From contig OY292274.1 in NCBI GenBank assembly GCA_958496175.1, positions 50,416,630-50,480,629 on the forward strand: a stretch of 64,000 bases of DNA, in the 5' to 3' direction. Numbering within the stretch: position 1 is the stretch's first letter; each line of letters opens with the position of its first letter. The stretch comes from Sisyra terminalis (Eukaryota; Arthropoda; Insecta; Neuroptera; Sisyridae). Position numbers and translations under genes: made by a program. The notes under the pieces were generated by a model, which saw only the letters and a program-made list of their open reading frames with translations, had not been told where the DNA came from and made no database searches. Shown here piece after piece: positions 48,941-62,649 of the stretch.

Positions 48941-51900
48941 TACATCATGACAAAAAAGGTGAAAAAATTGCTAAAAATTGAGAATGAGTGAGTGCAAAGC
49001 TCGAATGATTTCATTTTTTAATAAATTTTTAGGGTATAATAACAGATGATTTTAAAGCTCCGTCAAGTGCAATCAACTTATCCGATTTGAAGCTTTAATA
49101 ATAAAATTTGTTGATAAACTTTCACCCTAGGTTCTGTTCGAAATACCTTTGGTTTCGATGGAAAAAATAAAATGATGGAAATTAAAATTTTAACGAAAAA
49201 GTACAGAATTATCAATTGAAAATGACAACCTAAGATATATTTTTTAGGAGAACCAATAAAGCAAGAGTCACGATTTTTACAAGCCGAATGTCTACTATAT
49301 TTAAAAATTCACGAATAAAATGATGAATACAGTAGTTCATAATTTTTCTTCAGTCGTAAAAGGTTTATTTCATATTTATTTTTCGTACTTTAACGATATC
49401 TTTTCATTTTTCTATTAGTTTTATTATGGTTATTTTTGCAACCATAGTATCTTTCCATTGAATCAATGGTGTGTAAAATATTCATATATATGCACAATAT
49501 ACATTAAACATTTGCTTTTAAAGATTTTAAAAATGCATTTTAAGATAAAGTTATACTTTTATTCAAATAGATACGATAATTGAAATATAAAAGAATTCTA
49601 TTTCTCTATAAGATCAGTAAAATAAATCTATAATATTGTTACAGAATTCTTATGTTACCCTGAAGAAGTTTGGTCAGATGAATATATATGTACTCAAATA
49701 AATGAGGAAAATAAAGATTTTTACCAATCCCAAAAAAAATACGATAACAATTTTAAATTTGGATTTCTTGATTATTTTCCTTTAAAATTGAAGTCAGATT
49801 GAAAATGAAAACCCAAATAAAACTTTCATCACTCTGCACTGACGATTATTGAATGTAACCATTTTTTTCGAATATTAGGTATGTATGATTCAAAATTTCT
49901 AAGTTGCATTTAAGGGTTTGTTACTGTAATTTGAGTTTGTATTAAATTTTGGAAAATTTTGCTAAACACAATAAGAAATAAATTGCAACCATTCGTGTGA
50001 TATTAGTAGGAGATTTGCCTACTTTAAATTTATTTTCAGACGATATTGTTTTTTTTTTATATCAAGAAGCTAAAAACACAAACGCTCATTTTGATTTCAA
50101 ATTATCATGGATTATAGTTCAAAATGATTAGTGAATTTGCAAATATAAAGAACAATAACCGAGGTGTAAATAATAAACGAGATATTGCTGCAGATTTGAA
50201 ACCGTGTTTGGAGAACTGAAGCACGTAACTCATTTTACATATAAAAACTTAGATAAAAATCGTACTACGTATTTTTATAATTGTTATATATATTCATTAT
50301 TAAAAAGATTAGAAAACTTGGATCGATCTTGATAAGAATAACTCTGAAAGAAAATAATTAACATGATTCTGAACTCTACAAAAATTTTTCTCTTTTTTCT
50401 GTTGATTTTAAGATTGTGGATTAACGTAAATGTATATAAATATGTGCAAAAAAATTATCGATATAAATTTCAGGTTTTAAATATTACTGCAACCCAATGA
50501 CGAGCTTTTGTAATAAAACATTTCGAAAATAAATGAAATGAAAAAAATGAAAATGAGCCTTGAAAGAAAAAACATAGAACTACAAAAAATAAACCTTTCG
50601 CCTAATAAATCAACCATAATTTCCTTATTTTTTGCTCTCTATTCGCACTATTATTATCACTTCGCTCTCTAATAAATTTTTCGCAAATAAACTACCAAGT
50701 AAAATCAATTAGTTTGATAAATATTTACTCAAAAGCGATAAGTAAATGAAGATTTACAATAAATTGGAGTTAAATTGTTTATAAGTAGTTTGCATTGCTT
50801 TTACTCTTTTAAACGGTGACATGTTTTCCGATAAATTAAACTTGTATGTTGTCGGCAACTGTTTGCCAGATTTTTATCTTTCCTTTCATGATTGTCATTG
50901 ACAGGAAATTCTCTTCGAACTTCCGCTGTGTTCATCTCAAAAAGAAATGATGAAAGACTTTATTGATACTCCCTTGCATATTGTCTGATCTTCAGTGTTG
51001 TAAAGAGCATATTTCTTGGGAATACATTTTTGAAAAATGTTATTTATTTTACAACAAAATATCTCTTTTGTATATGTTTGAGAACTTAAGAGTTTTCCAA
51101 TAATGCTTACATTATTTTTATTGAAGTTGCTTTTTCTAAACACTATAAAAATATTTAAAAAATATCTATTTTGGAGTTGCAACTTTAAGCTTTCGTAGAA
51201 CTTATGCGATTGAGTACACAACTTGCAGATTTTAAAAACTGAAATTTTGTATCAAAATATAAAACAAACATATATATTCGTATTACAAAATCAAATTCCA
51301 CATATGAGATACAAAATCAGACTTATATAACGACCTAGTTTCAACAAATAATAAAATAGTTCAATTTATACCTTGCAACTGATAGTTGGATATGTGAATT
51401 ACAATTTAAAGTGGGATAGTCTTATTTTACGTTTTATTAGAGTTGAATATGTGAGCCACATATTTTTAAGGGTTTCGTAACCAAACATCAAATACGGAAT
51501 AGAGCAGAATAAACTCTATTTTTTGTTACTATTATGATTTTATTCTACGTGCAAATGTTTTAGGAAGGAATATCTAAAATATGAACTCACTGTCTTTTAT
51601 ATTTATAAAAATATTTAAATTGTTAAGGGTAATATGTGCTAAATACAGACACATAGGCATGGGAAGGCTAAGAATAAAAAAATATAATTATTGATTTTAT
51701 CTGTGTTTTTTGGGATTTTTCTTTATTTTAGTGTTTATTTTTGCACAGTTCAATGTTAATCTGAACTACTTATATATTCTACAAATTTATACAAATGTAT
51801 ATCGCATTTTAAAACAAACTACTCAACTAGTCTCAGAATTTTTTTTTCCTTCTCACGTTGTCAATCCTTAAGAAAAGCACTTAATCGTAAGTAGTGCTAT

Positions 51901-54171
51901 GAAATGCGAAGCTTTTGCATGGAACTCAAAAATGAATCAAATTTCGGATAAAATTTTATGTATTCGGAGGTAATACAACAAAGAATGCTATACGGAAAGA
52001 TTTACAGATTTTTTGTCATATGTGATAGTAACGTCGAGATCTCTATAATGAGGGAGGGCTTCAAGATGTATTCTTGGCTTTAGTAAGATTTGGTAAATCA
52101 TACCGCAGATTAATTATTAAGGGTTAGTCTAATAACCCCTATAACCAACCAGCCCCGGTCACCTACGTGGTTGTACACATTCTAAGCTGATTTTTTTAAT
52201 TGCAAAAGTGATTTTATTAAAATAAAATATTATAATATAATTTTGTTTAAAACTATATAAAAATAAAAATAATTGCAAGAAGAAAAATAAGTTTAATTTT
52301 TAATAATAATTGTCACTTAACTATAATAAGAACTGTTACTCACAGTGAAACCGAATATGAAAATATATATATAAGACTGTATTTATGTTAAATTAAACTA
52401 TCTTTAACTAACAGAACCAAGATATTTTCAATATAAACAATTTTTAAAACAACAACCTTTAATTTTAAGGTACAAGAATTACGTTGATTTAGCGTACCTT
52501 TTCAACCAAAATTCAAAATCACAACTAATTCAACTAATAATTTAAAAACAATATTTGAGTTTATTTTTTTTAAATGGAGCTTAAAATCTTTAACCACAAA
52601 ATTAGGAAATAGCAAATGTCGCTGTATTTTGTTTACTTATGCGATTTGTGCTTTAATGTATTTTCTTAATGTAAGCGTCTCATTAACCATCGTATGAAGA
52701 ATATCTATACTACAATTTTACGTTTCAAGATATAACAAAGTTTTTCATTCTTTAATAGAAACAGACTATTTGGAAGTATATGGAAAAGAAAATATTTTTC
52801 CTCAAGTTGAAACCAGTTGTTGAAGACTTATGAAATAAATTAAAGTTTAATTTATAGGCAATATAAGAAGGTTTTAATTAAAACAATTTTATGACAAATA
52901 TTTGTGTTAAATAATGAGTTTTATGTAAAAAAATAACTTTCTAGAATGAGAATAATATATTAACAATAAAATTTCCGTCATCAAGCATTTGGTGATACTT
53001 TTATGTCGATGAATTAATGTTGAAACTGTTGAAACAAGTCTTCGTTAGTATTCAAGTAAACTTACATGCAATCGTTAATGAAACGTAAATTAAGTAGGCG
53101 TGCTATGTCATATTATTAAAATTTTTAATAAAATTCGGTAAATTTATATCCAATTATAACATTTTTCCCTTGATTTATATGTGTTTTTTTTACTCTTTTA
53201 CAAATTATTAAGTTTTGGGGAATAGTGCATTGAATCTGATAGTTCTGATAGCCATATACGTTAGTAGGTAACGTTTAGTTACCTGAACAACACCTTCCTT
53301 ATTTGGTGTGGGCAACTTGTTTTAATTGCGGTAATTAATAAATTCTGAAGTCTATGTAATATAATACTAAGAAAAAAATTATTTCCTGTAGAAGTTTTTT
53401 ATATGGTTTGTATGAATAGATTGGTTTTCTCAATGATGCCCACACAAATATTTATTCAGTTCAACGTTGTTTGCATTTGAAAATTGATGCAAAATGGCAG
53501 AGAATGAAGTGTGACGACCCACGCATTTATGTGGCTGAATGAACTATGGCTATTATGGCCGTGTTCACATTTTGAAAATGTTCTGTTTTTGGACACTTAC
53601 GTATAATTGTTATTGTCAAAGATTTTAAATTTTCTTTATGGAAATTAGACATTTAAAGACACTTCCACATATGATACTTGCATACGACTTTCTAGATTTC
53701 GTATACCGTACCGGTAAAGGTTTCGAGTTTTATGTTATATAGTGAATCGTGAAAAAAGTAGGAAGAAACATGAAAAATAAAACAAAAGTTTGACTTTCTT
53801 TAAACATTTACAAATAAAACAAAGTATGTGAAAGACAATACTAGTCATGCTTTTTAATTCACGTTGCGTCGTGACTAATACCTGATTTTCTATTGCAATA
53901 TCAGTACCTATTGCCTATATTTTTTTAAATAGTACAAAAAATTATTTATTAAAAACGTACATATAAACTTCAGAAAAAACTTTGAAAGAAAAATCGAAAA
54001 ATTATGAACTCTAACACGTAGTAAATGTTTTATTTTCCGTTGTGCAGTTCTACAAAAAAAAAATGCAGATCTAAAACTTATCTATGAAGTTCTAATCACA
54101 TTTTGGGAAGTAGCCTTTTAAAGCAATCATTGTTTACAAAAAAATATCTATTATTATTTTTATGTGGGCAG
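48938..54171. other. Long AT-rich non-coding stretch
   Basis: No gene recognised. The 94-codon minus frame at 50,937-51,221 is rich in K, N, I and F and matches nothing known. A GC-richer patch at 52,125-52,190 (with CCAGCCCCGGTCACC) is not identified. Confidence 0.5.
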
Positions 54172-54312
54172 CCTGCTGGTGGCCGAATGGTTAAGGTGGC
54201 CGCTCCAAAACTAGTAGGTGCGGGGTTCCAGTCTAGTTTCGAGTAAATTTTCGATTATCATTACCCCTAGAGTCACTTAAGACCTTAGTAGCAGTAAAGC
54301 GACGATAAATAA
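54172..54312 (+). mobile_element. tRNA-Ser-like SINE, copy 4
   Basis: The best-preserved head: GGTGGCCGAATGGTTAAGG is almost identical to the D-arm region of eukaryotic tRNA-Ser (A box), then GTGGCCGCTCCAAAAC. GGGGTTCCAGTC serves as the B box. The body CCCTAGAGTCACTTAAGACC and the tail AAGCGACGATAAATAAATTT follow. About 25 bp before the body are missing relative to copies 3 and 5. No clear target duplication. Confidence 0.88.
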
Positions 54313-55460
54313 ATTTAAATTTATAAGATTTAAACCTACTGAGTAGGAAAAATTTCCAAAATTTTAATTCAAAAATAAGCATAATGTCTACCTAACTTCA
54401 AATAATACAACTATATAGAGGAAAGTTTAGAAATATTATTTTAAAGTTTATTTTTAAAGTCTTGATAATACTAAATATAATCTCGTGTTGAATTTCTGTC
54501 TTAATACTTCCTTCTTTTGAATCGCAATAAGTTTAGCTTCCACTACTATAACAAACGTTAAAAATGCATTAAAATATTTACTACGCTAAAATAAGTTTGA
54601 AAAAGAAAACCACTCTTCTATTTGCTCTAAGGAGAGTTGCACTTTTCTAAAGCACACTGATTTTCTTGGTTATGTTTTCCGTGAAAGTTTTCAGCTCTGG
54701 CAACTAACTCTTGTACTTAACAAGACCTTGACAACTTGAAAATTCTTCGCATAACTTTTAAAACTGTTCTCATTTTTTAAATAGTTACAATAAGGATGGA
54801 TAGGAATATTTTTTATTTGCTGAGTTTTTTATAGATAAATTGTGTAAGTTAAAGCATATTTGTTTTCTTATTTTCTTTATGAAACTAAAGTTTATAATTG
54901 TGTGTCAACTTTGAAACCCCTATCATTGCGGTTTGCCATCAACTATTTACAGTCGAAATAATTCATATAAAAGATATAAGGATATAAGCATGGCGTATCG
55001 GCCCCGAAAATATATTTTAGATACTTTGTTTATAGATGCCAATAAAATACTATAATCCTGTTTTAGATCTCTATCTCAACTAGCTTTTGTGAAAGAAATT
55101 AAAGAGTGAAAATCAGAAAATATTTTTTTCTTAGAATTTACGAAACCAATTCTACGAAAATGTTAAAATGATTTAGTAATTAATAATATTTTTTTTATAA
55201 AAGAATTATATTATATAGCTTTTTAAAATGCAAAAAAAAACTTTTTTTCCTAAGAACGATATTTTATCAATATATCAATATTGGTACCGCTAATATTTTA
55301 TATGTTTTATATACTATTTACAAAGTGATCCAGTTTCTTCAAATTGTTTAAAAGAATACTATATAGAGAAGAAAAATAAAAACTATCTCACGCATAAAGT
55401 GCAATCGCATCAATTGCGGTTTAACCGGAATGTGTATATTGTATCTGCATATTGAATGTA
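54313..55460. other. AT-rich non-coding stretch
   Basis: Nothing recognised. Confidence 0.5.
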
Positions 55461-55579
55461 GGTGTGGCTTTGTTAAATTTTCAAAATTTCAATAATCAAA
55501 ACAAATGAACAACCTTAAATCTCGCAATCCCATTGGCTAAAAGCCTCTCGCATTGAAGCGTGTATGCTGTCATTAGATA
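55461..55579 (-). repeat. Dispersed repeat R, copy 2
   Basis: Reverse-complement match to 11,364-11,480. It shares TAGCCAATGGGATTGCGAGA and TTTGTTTTGATTATTGAAAT with only point changes. Similarity may extend weakly to about 55,420. It is an interspersed repeat of unknown class. Confidence 0.75.
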
Positions 55580-56197
55580 TTATTGTATTGCATATTTTAT
55601 TAATATTTTATTTTTGTCTATTTAAATAATTCCAAGCCATTGACTTACAACTAAAAAGTAATCAAAGTAATAATTAAATAAGTACTGGATTCATGATTGG
55701 ATAAATCAAGATAATAATTCCTTTATTCAAGTATTTAGGTGAAATTTTGTTACATTCTGAAAGTCACATATTAGATAGAAAGTATATAAATCTTTAAAAA
55801 TTAAAAAATTGTTTTAGGTTTAAAACAAAATATCCAAAGAAATAATACGTAATTATAGATTTTAAATAACTATGCAGTTCTAAACTATTTATAAAAAAGG
55901 AATTTTAAACCTCTAAATCAATATAAAATTTAAGATTAATCAATTAAGTAAATTCAAAGAAAAAAAAATGTTCTGTTTTTCACTTACTATTTTTTTTCAA
56001 AGATTAGTTGAGAAAGAAATCATAAACTTTCAGTATCTCAGTATTTGATTGGTATCTACATACTTATAAAATATCATTTTAATATAGTATCAGGTACGAC
56101 AAAGAATGCTTATACCATATTATAAGACTTTTTTGCTGTGAAAAGCTTTTTGAAAAAAAGTTAAAGATTTTATTGAACTTCAAAATTTAAAGATAAG
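55580..56197. other. AT-rich non-coding stretch
   Basis: Nothing recognised. Confidence 0.5.
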
Positions 56198-56361
56198 CTT
56201 ACTAATGGCCGAGTAGTGGCCACTACAAAGTGGTAGGTGTTTGGTTTAGATCTCGTATCTTTTAAATGCTCGATATTTCTTGATTTACGGATTTTTATTA
56301 ATCCTAGAGTCGCTATAGACCTCAGAAGTCATAAAGCGATGGTAAATAACAATTAAAAAAT
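56198..56361 (+). mobile_element. tRNA-Ser-like SINE, copy 5
   Basis: Head TTACTAATGGCCGAGTAGTG with a deletion in the A-box part (GGTTAA lost), then GGCCACTACAAAGTGGTAGG. GGTTTAGATCTCG is a damaged B box. The spacer is CGATATTTCTTGATTTACGG, the body is CCTAGAGTCGCTATAGACC, and the tail AAGCGATGGTAAATAACAAT is full length. It forms an inverted pair with copy 6, 375 bp away. Confidence 0.87.
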
Positions 56362-56736
56362 ATTTAGTCATTATATTTTTATGTAATTATTAATATGGCA
56401 AGCCAGGAACTAACTTTAGATATCATGAAAAACTAATTTTATTCACTTTCAAGCAAAAGCCACTCAAGATTCAACCTTTATTTTTTCGGCCGTAGTAACC
56501 GGGATATTTGACAATTATTTAGAATTAATAATTAAAACAAAAAAATTTACAGGTAAATGAATGAACGCTTTGAAATTTCTATGTGCTGAATTTAAATTTG
56601 AAACATAGCATGTTATCTCATGTACTTATTTTACGCTTTTTTTATTGTCTTTATAGTCGCTAATGATCATAGTCATAATAAAGTGACTTTTAGTAACCAA
56701 TAACATACAAATAATAGGAAAATTATTTTCTTATAT
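56362..56736. other. Spacer between inverted SINE copies 5 and 6
   Basis: 375 bp of AT-rich DNA that would form the loop if a transcript through both copies folded. No gene seen. Confidence 0.5.
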
Positions 56737-56888
56737 TATTATTTACTGTCGCTTTATAACAACTAAGGTGGTAAGTGACTTTAGGGTAAATGTATATAAA
56801 AAAATATCAAAAATTTGCACGATACAAGATTCGAATTAAATATCTACCAGTTTTGAAGCGGCCACTAGACCACTCATCCAGTAGTAGA
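56737..56888 (-). mobile_element. tRNA-Ser-like SINE, copy 6
   Basis: Minus strand: head CTACTACTGGATGAGTGGTC, then TAGTGGCCGCTTCAAAACTG. GATTCGAATCTTG at the expected distance is a good B box (ATTCGAATC). The body is diverged (CCTAAAGTCACTTACCACC) and the tail is AAGCGACAGTAAATAATAAT. The body's GACCTT block has changed more than in other copies. Confidence 0.85.
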
Positions 56889-58038
56889 CTTATTAGTTTT
56901 TTCTAAATAAATTTCATGGTCAAAAGTTGAACTATAAAATGTTTAAACATTTTGAAGTTCGTATTTGTAAAAAAAAATCTGCTTATTTTAAATATTTCAA
57001 GTTAAAACAGCATGAAAATATTAATGAAATATATATTGGCTTTTAAATACAATACGATATTTTTGAATTCATCTATTTTTAAGACATCCGATTCTTCATA
57101 CATACAAATCGTTTCAATCGCAAAAAAAAAACTGTAAATAATCGGTCCGGAAAAGTATTAATCGTTATCATAAGCAACGTCTACTTTTCAACACGAATTA
57201 TTTGGGAACACATGTATCAAGAAAAAAAAATGTCATGCGAGCACATTCTTAGGTCAAGTTCATTGAACATTTGGAACAAAGCCAAACAGCATAAAATAAT
57301 TTCATATCAATGTTGAGAATTGTTAAGTAATAATGACCAAATCCTTTATTCTTATATTCAATACAATAAACTTAATTTCACGGAAAGAGAAATGTTATTT
57401 AAAAAAATTCCATTGGCTAGTGATTATAATTATTTGAGAAAATATTCAAAAAAAAAGCTCTTAACATTTACAGAAAATTGAGTGTTTGATGTTGAATATA
57501 AAAAAAGCAATTTTCTTAAAAAAAGAATAAGTATATATCTGATATAAATGTTTTTGTATATAAATGACAATGCTAGAAATTAAAAAGTTCCTTCAATATA
57601 CATAAATGAGTTTGAAATAAAAGAAAGAGAAAGCTTAGATTCATCTGGCACATTTATTAATATTAAATATCATGTTTTGATTAAATTCAGAGATTTTCAA
57701 TTAGAAATTAATTTAAACATTCAGAAAACAACAGGCAGATTTCTCTTTATTTACACAATTTATTTATACCATTTTTCCATTTATTTTACAATTTAATTAA
57801 ATAACAGCAGTAAAATGTGACACAATTTTTTCCAAAATTAAATCTTGGATAATAAAAATAAACGTAACAATTTTTTTTAATCTATTACAATCAAAAAATT
57901 CGATTAAATGTGCAAACGACAATTAATACGACAGTTAATATATTATAAAGAGAATATAAACCTGTGTTGAAAGTTTGATTTTAAAACCTTTGAAAACTAT
58001 TTTAATCTGAGATTAGGTTACAAAAATTGGCATTGATG
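56889..58038. other. AT-rich non-coding stretch
   Basis: Nothing recognised. Confidence 0.5.
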
Positions 58039-58517
58039 TAAGGATGCAACATTGCGTATAAAAATATCGATATTTTTAAAAATATAACATCGATGTTACA
58101 AACATCGAAGTTTATGAACGATATATCGATTTTTTACGATGGGTTCTACGACCATTTATGTAAAAATAATCATTTTAAATATTTCTTAAATGAAAATATA
58201 CGATGCCGCAAAACTATTAAATTCGTCAGTTTATAATCTAACTTCGATGGATAATTATTTAACCTAATCTACCTTTAGTTTATAATTCCACACATTATAT
58301 TATAAACTGCCTGAGTTCACAAATCTACGCTTATGACTGACAGAAATATCTATTTATGTGTATAGTTATTGATCATGAACGAAACGGAAGGTGGTACTAT
58401 AGTAAAATATAGTTCATCATCCTCGATATTTCGGGTTTCAACATAGAGATTAAAACATCGATTTTTATGAGTGATAAATCGATGGTTGAAAAAATCGAAG
58501 AATCATTTGCATCCCAA
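58039..58517. mobile_element. Candidate MITE with GGATGCAA ends and ATCGAT palindromes
   Basis: GGATGCAA at 58,042-58,049 and its exact complement TTGCATCC at 58,507-58,514 bracket about 475 bp. Flanks ATTGATG (left) and ATTGACG (right) match at 6 of 7 bases and could be a target duplication, although their offset leaves the exact ends unsure. Inside, near both ends, ATCGAT-type words cluster: the perfect 20-bp palindrome at 58,059-58,078 (TAAAAATATCGATATTTTTA), the 14-bp TAACATCGATGTTA at 58,085-58,098, and ATATCGAT, ACATCGAT and AAATCGAT further on. Non-coding. A hAT-type origin is possible; the class is not certain. Confidence 0.55.
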
Positions 58518-61500
58518 ATTGACGCTCGTGGAAAAATGTTGTATAAAACTCATTTACTGGTGAATAATTTTCAAAAAGTGTAGAAGAATTATAAAAAATA
58601 TTAGTTTTAAATAAAAGTCAATATCAATTTTCATCAGACATCAATTTTAGATTTAAGGGTTCTAGACTTGGAAGAGATTTTTTTCGAAAAATGTAATTAC
58701 TATCAAAGAAACAATGTGCATAGGAGTGGAAGGAATATAAATTGACTAGAATATTAATTAACACGGACAAGTTATCGAGAATTAATTTATGAAAGGACCA
58801 TTATTCTTAGAGTCATGAAAATAGAAGCATTGAAAGATATTACCCATATTTTCATTAGTTGAAATTTCAAAATATTTTTGAAAAAAAAAACCATTGCAAA
58901 ATATCATTGAATTAACCCTTACTTTGCAATCTAAATCATTAAGCCATAGTGTAATTCAAATGCAAAGCTTTATTTAACAACAAAATGTCAAAGGTACTAA
59001 AAATATTATTCTTTTTTTCATTGAATTAAGTTTTAATTAATGAAAAATATGATTTTGTTTACATAATAGTTTTGATCCATATATAAATTAATTGGTTGAA
59101 CTTATTAAAGTTTCTAATTAAAACTTTTTTTTATTTGTAAAAATGTCATCGTTTTAATTAAAATTTTAAAGTTTGGAGAAAAATCGTTGCTCTGTTATAC
59201 CTGAAGTTGAAGCTGTTTGGTAGTATTAAATAAATTTTAATCAGCTTCATCATAGAAAGCTTTAGAGCTTAAGGCAAGTACAAAGCTTAAAACTTGTCAA
59301 ACTTTTAAATTTGATGCTTTCTTGTAAGAAAAGCGCTGCAGCATTAAGCGAAATTTGTATGCAATTTTATAGCTTTATGAAAGTTAAAGCAATTCTTAAG
59401 AAAAACTTAGTTAGCGTATACTGAAGAAACTCATATGTTTTTGCATGATAATGAGTATTGTTAATATTGAATAAGTGTTGAGTGTTAATATTATGAATTT
59501 TCGTCGTTTCGTCAAAAATATTTCTAATTCAACATCATACCTGATAAGTATTACTACTTTTAACAAAGTAGTCATTTAAATCTTTTGAATTCAAAAAAAA
59601 ATGATTTAGTAGTTATTTAATTTTTAGTCATTACTTAAGGAGATTAAAAATGAAGTAGGAACAAAAAATGATAATTTGTTTTATAAATAATTCTCTTATT
59701 TTAATAAAAAATCTGTATTCGACTAATTAAAATTTATGAAAATAATTTTCAGAAAAACGAAATCCAACAAAAAATCGATTAAATTTATTTGCACATTTAA
59801 TTGAAATATTATTTTTACGACAATGTTTAGATATTCTTTTTTAAATTTTTTATTTCCGTTCCGTTTTAAACCTAGTTTACTCTTTACTACTAATACCATG
59901 CATTATCTGAATTAATCCTGGTTTATATTGTCTGTGTTAGCTAATTTACTTGCATGAATATTCACATGTGTACAAATGCGAGGTTAAATATCAACGTGGC
60001 GAGCTTATTTTCATTCGCTCCATTTTTATATTAAGGATTTTTTATTTTAAGTAAAACAAAATAAAATGGAAACCGCAACTATGCGAAGTGCACTTAAACG
60101 TTTTTGCATTAAAATTAAAGTAATGTGAAAAAAACGAATCGGCAATAAAAGGCTTAGAGATAAAAATTTGAATATTGATTTATTCTGCCTAATATAATGT
60201 GGTGTTAATTAATAGTCTTATGATGTATTTTTTTTCGAGAAGGCAATTTGTTTTAATTTGAATGTAATTAATAAGCGGTATCTATTTAAATCCATATATA
60301 AATTAAATTAATATAATTAATATAAAACTTTCCAATACTGTAGAAGGTTTCTTGTTGTCTTTATATAGTGATTTGAGTATCTATTACACTGTGCTATTAA
60401 AGGAAGCTATTTTTGAAATGTAATCACATATAAGTGCATATATCCATACAAAAATGTTTCAATCAAATTAAATAACATTATTTGAATGAAATTTAGTTTT
60501 GGATCTAATTTGCATTCAGAAACTTGCATTCAGACATGAAAAGAAAAAAAAAATATTTTAAAATATTAATATAAATATCTTTTAATTTTAATGGAGGAAT
60601 TGATACAAGAGGTTTATTACCATTTTGCTTTAGATAGCTCTTTATTAATATTTCATTGCTTTGCAATATAATACAAAATTTGCAAATTCAAATAGAAACC
60701 ATATCAATAATTAAAATTAACAATTTTCAAATATAATATATAACAGGTATGTATGAATTACAGTTCCTATAAATCGTATGCATTGATGTGTAGACTAATA
60801 TTAATTAATAATAACATTATTCTGCTACACTAATTAATCTGAATAAACCTGCCTCAAGTTTATTTCCCATTGTCACATAAAATTAATTATTATAAACCGA
60901 AAATGTCAGGAAAATTCAAATAATATAATGCAGAACATGACATGGATTTATGAATTTCAAAGTTTAAAACTCAAAAATTGGACAGCTAACATACGTGAAC
61001 GATAGTTTATTTGCAATGGCAAACAAAATAGAGACACAAGTTTATTTTTCAATGAAAATATCGTTACAAGTGTTGTACGTATATAAAATATTTTTTCAAC
61101 TTGAAAACGAGAAAAATTGTCCTTTACAGCACATGACAAATGAAATTTAGTGCTCTATAAATTTATGGAAAGATTATAGAAATTAAATGGTAAGAAAAAA
61201 ATGACTAAATATTGAAAGCTTTAAAGTTTTAATATTGTTAAAATTTATAAATTGTCACGAAAATGATACAAACAAATAATAATTTTATAACTACTCCTTA
61301 GTTGATTGTTCTTCGCATGCATATCGTCGTTTATAACCACTTCATTACCAATTTGTAAATAAGAACATTGGTATTAAAGTCAGCTCTATAGCAGTGCTAA
61401 AATATGTAAAAAATTATCACCTTTTTCTCTTTTTTCCAAAAAATGTATATATTTTGAACTAATATGATCGAGGGATTTTTATAAGTTGTTTTCACATAAA

Positions 61501-62649
61501 GGCTACATAGCTTCATAATCATTAATATTCTATAGTAACATCTATATTTTAACTATTTTAACCAAGGAATGGATCATCAAATATCTAGATATCTGAAAAC
61601 ATTTTATGGGAAATGATCTAAACTACAGGAAAGGAAACATCAGTTTTAAGTAAGTACATATAAAAATATTTCATTGCTATAAGAAAAGGCCATTGAAAGC
61701 AAAATTATAACAGAGATAATCAACTTCAAACAGAGACTCAATACTTCCCATATTTATGGAAAATATATCACATATTCACGCTACGTTTCAAAAAATATTG
61801 AATTAAGTGGGCAGTATTGAATGATGTCATAAGTCGGGACCGTATTGTAAAGCACTATGAGTGCCTATTTATCGGCAGTAATCGCAGTATTGTGATGACA
61901 GGATAGATAAGTTCCAATATCTTTATAAAAATTACTCTATAGAATACAGTATGACATCATAATATAATAACAGTAACTGGTAATATATTTTACATCTTAA
62001 AACCCATTAAATTGCAATTAGCATCGGTATTACAATAAGAATATCTTTTAATAACATTAAAATAAAATGCAGGCATTATTTAAACCTTATTTCAACGTGA
62101 AAATGCTAAAAGTTATTATTTTCTGGACTTCAAATCGACTTTACCGAACAAATTATTGTGGTTAGACAAATACATGCTTAATACATTTTATTTACACAGT
62201 TAAGAATTCAAAATTAGTACTCCTCAAATTGTGAATTCAAAAAAATTCACCAAAACTAAATTAAATTTAATTTCGGCTGATTGACACCGAAAGTATCAAA
62301 TTTGGAAAGAAAACAACTAAATCCAAAATATCAAAAAATTGTCCACATATTTCCGAAAAAACATCAAAAAAGCTCAAGATATTAAATCCAAATTACAACA
62401 AAACGATAAGTCCTACGAAGTTGCACCCCTATAGCAAAAAAATTCTCGTTAAAAGTTCTGGAGAAGACCAATATTATTTTTTTACAACCATAGCAAATCA
62501 TAGCCCTGGCTTCTTTTTAACTAACGAAAGAATTGGTAGTTTCTCAACACATAACAGGTAATTAAGGGATCTAGGTGAATATGAAATATGTATGCCACCA
62601 CAATATTTTGTAATAACGTTCTACCCAATTTCGTTTTGTACTTTTTCTT
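58518..62649. other. AT-rich non-coding stretch
   Basis: No gene recognised. The 60-codon minus frame at 60,957-61,139 looks like chance. A mixed-composition patch at 61,825-61,910 is unidentified. Confidence 0.5.

Noticed and set aside
50937..51221. 94-codon minus-strand frame
   Set aside because: Biased to K, N, I and F as translated AT-rich DNA is; no motif.
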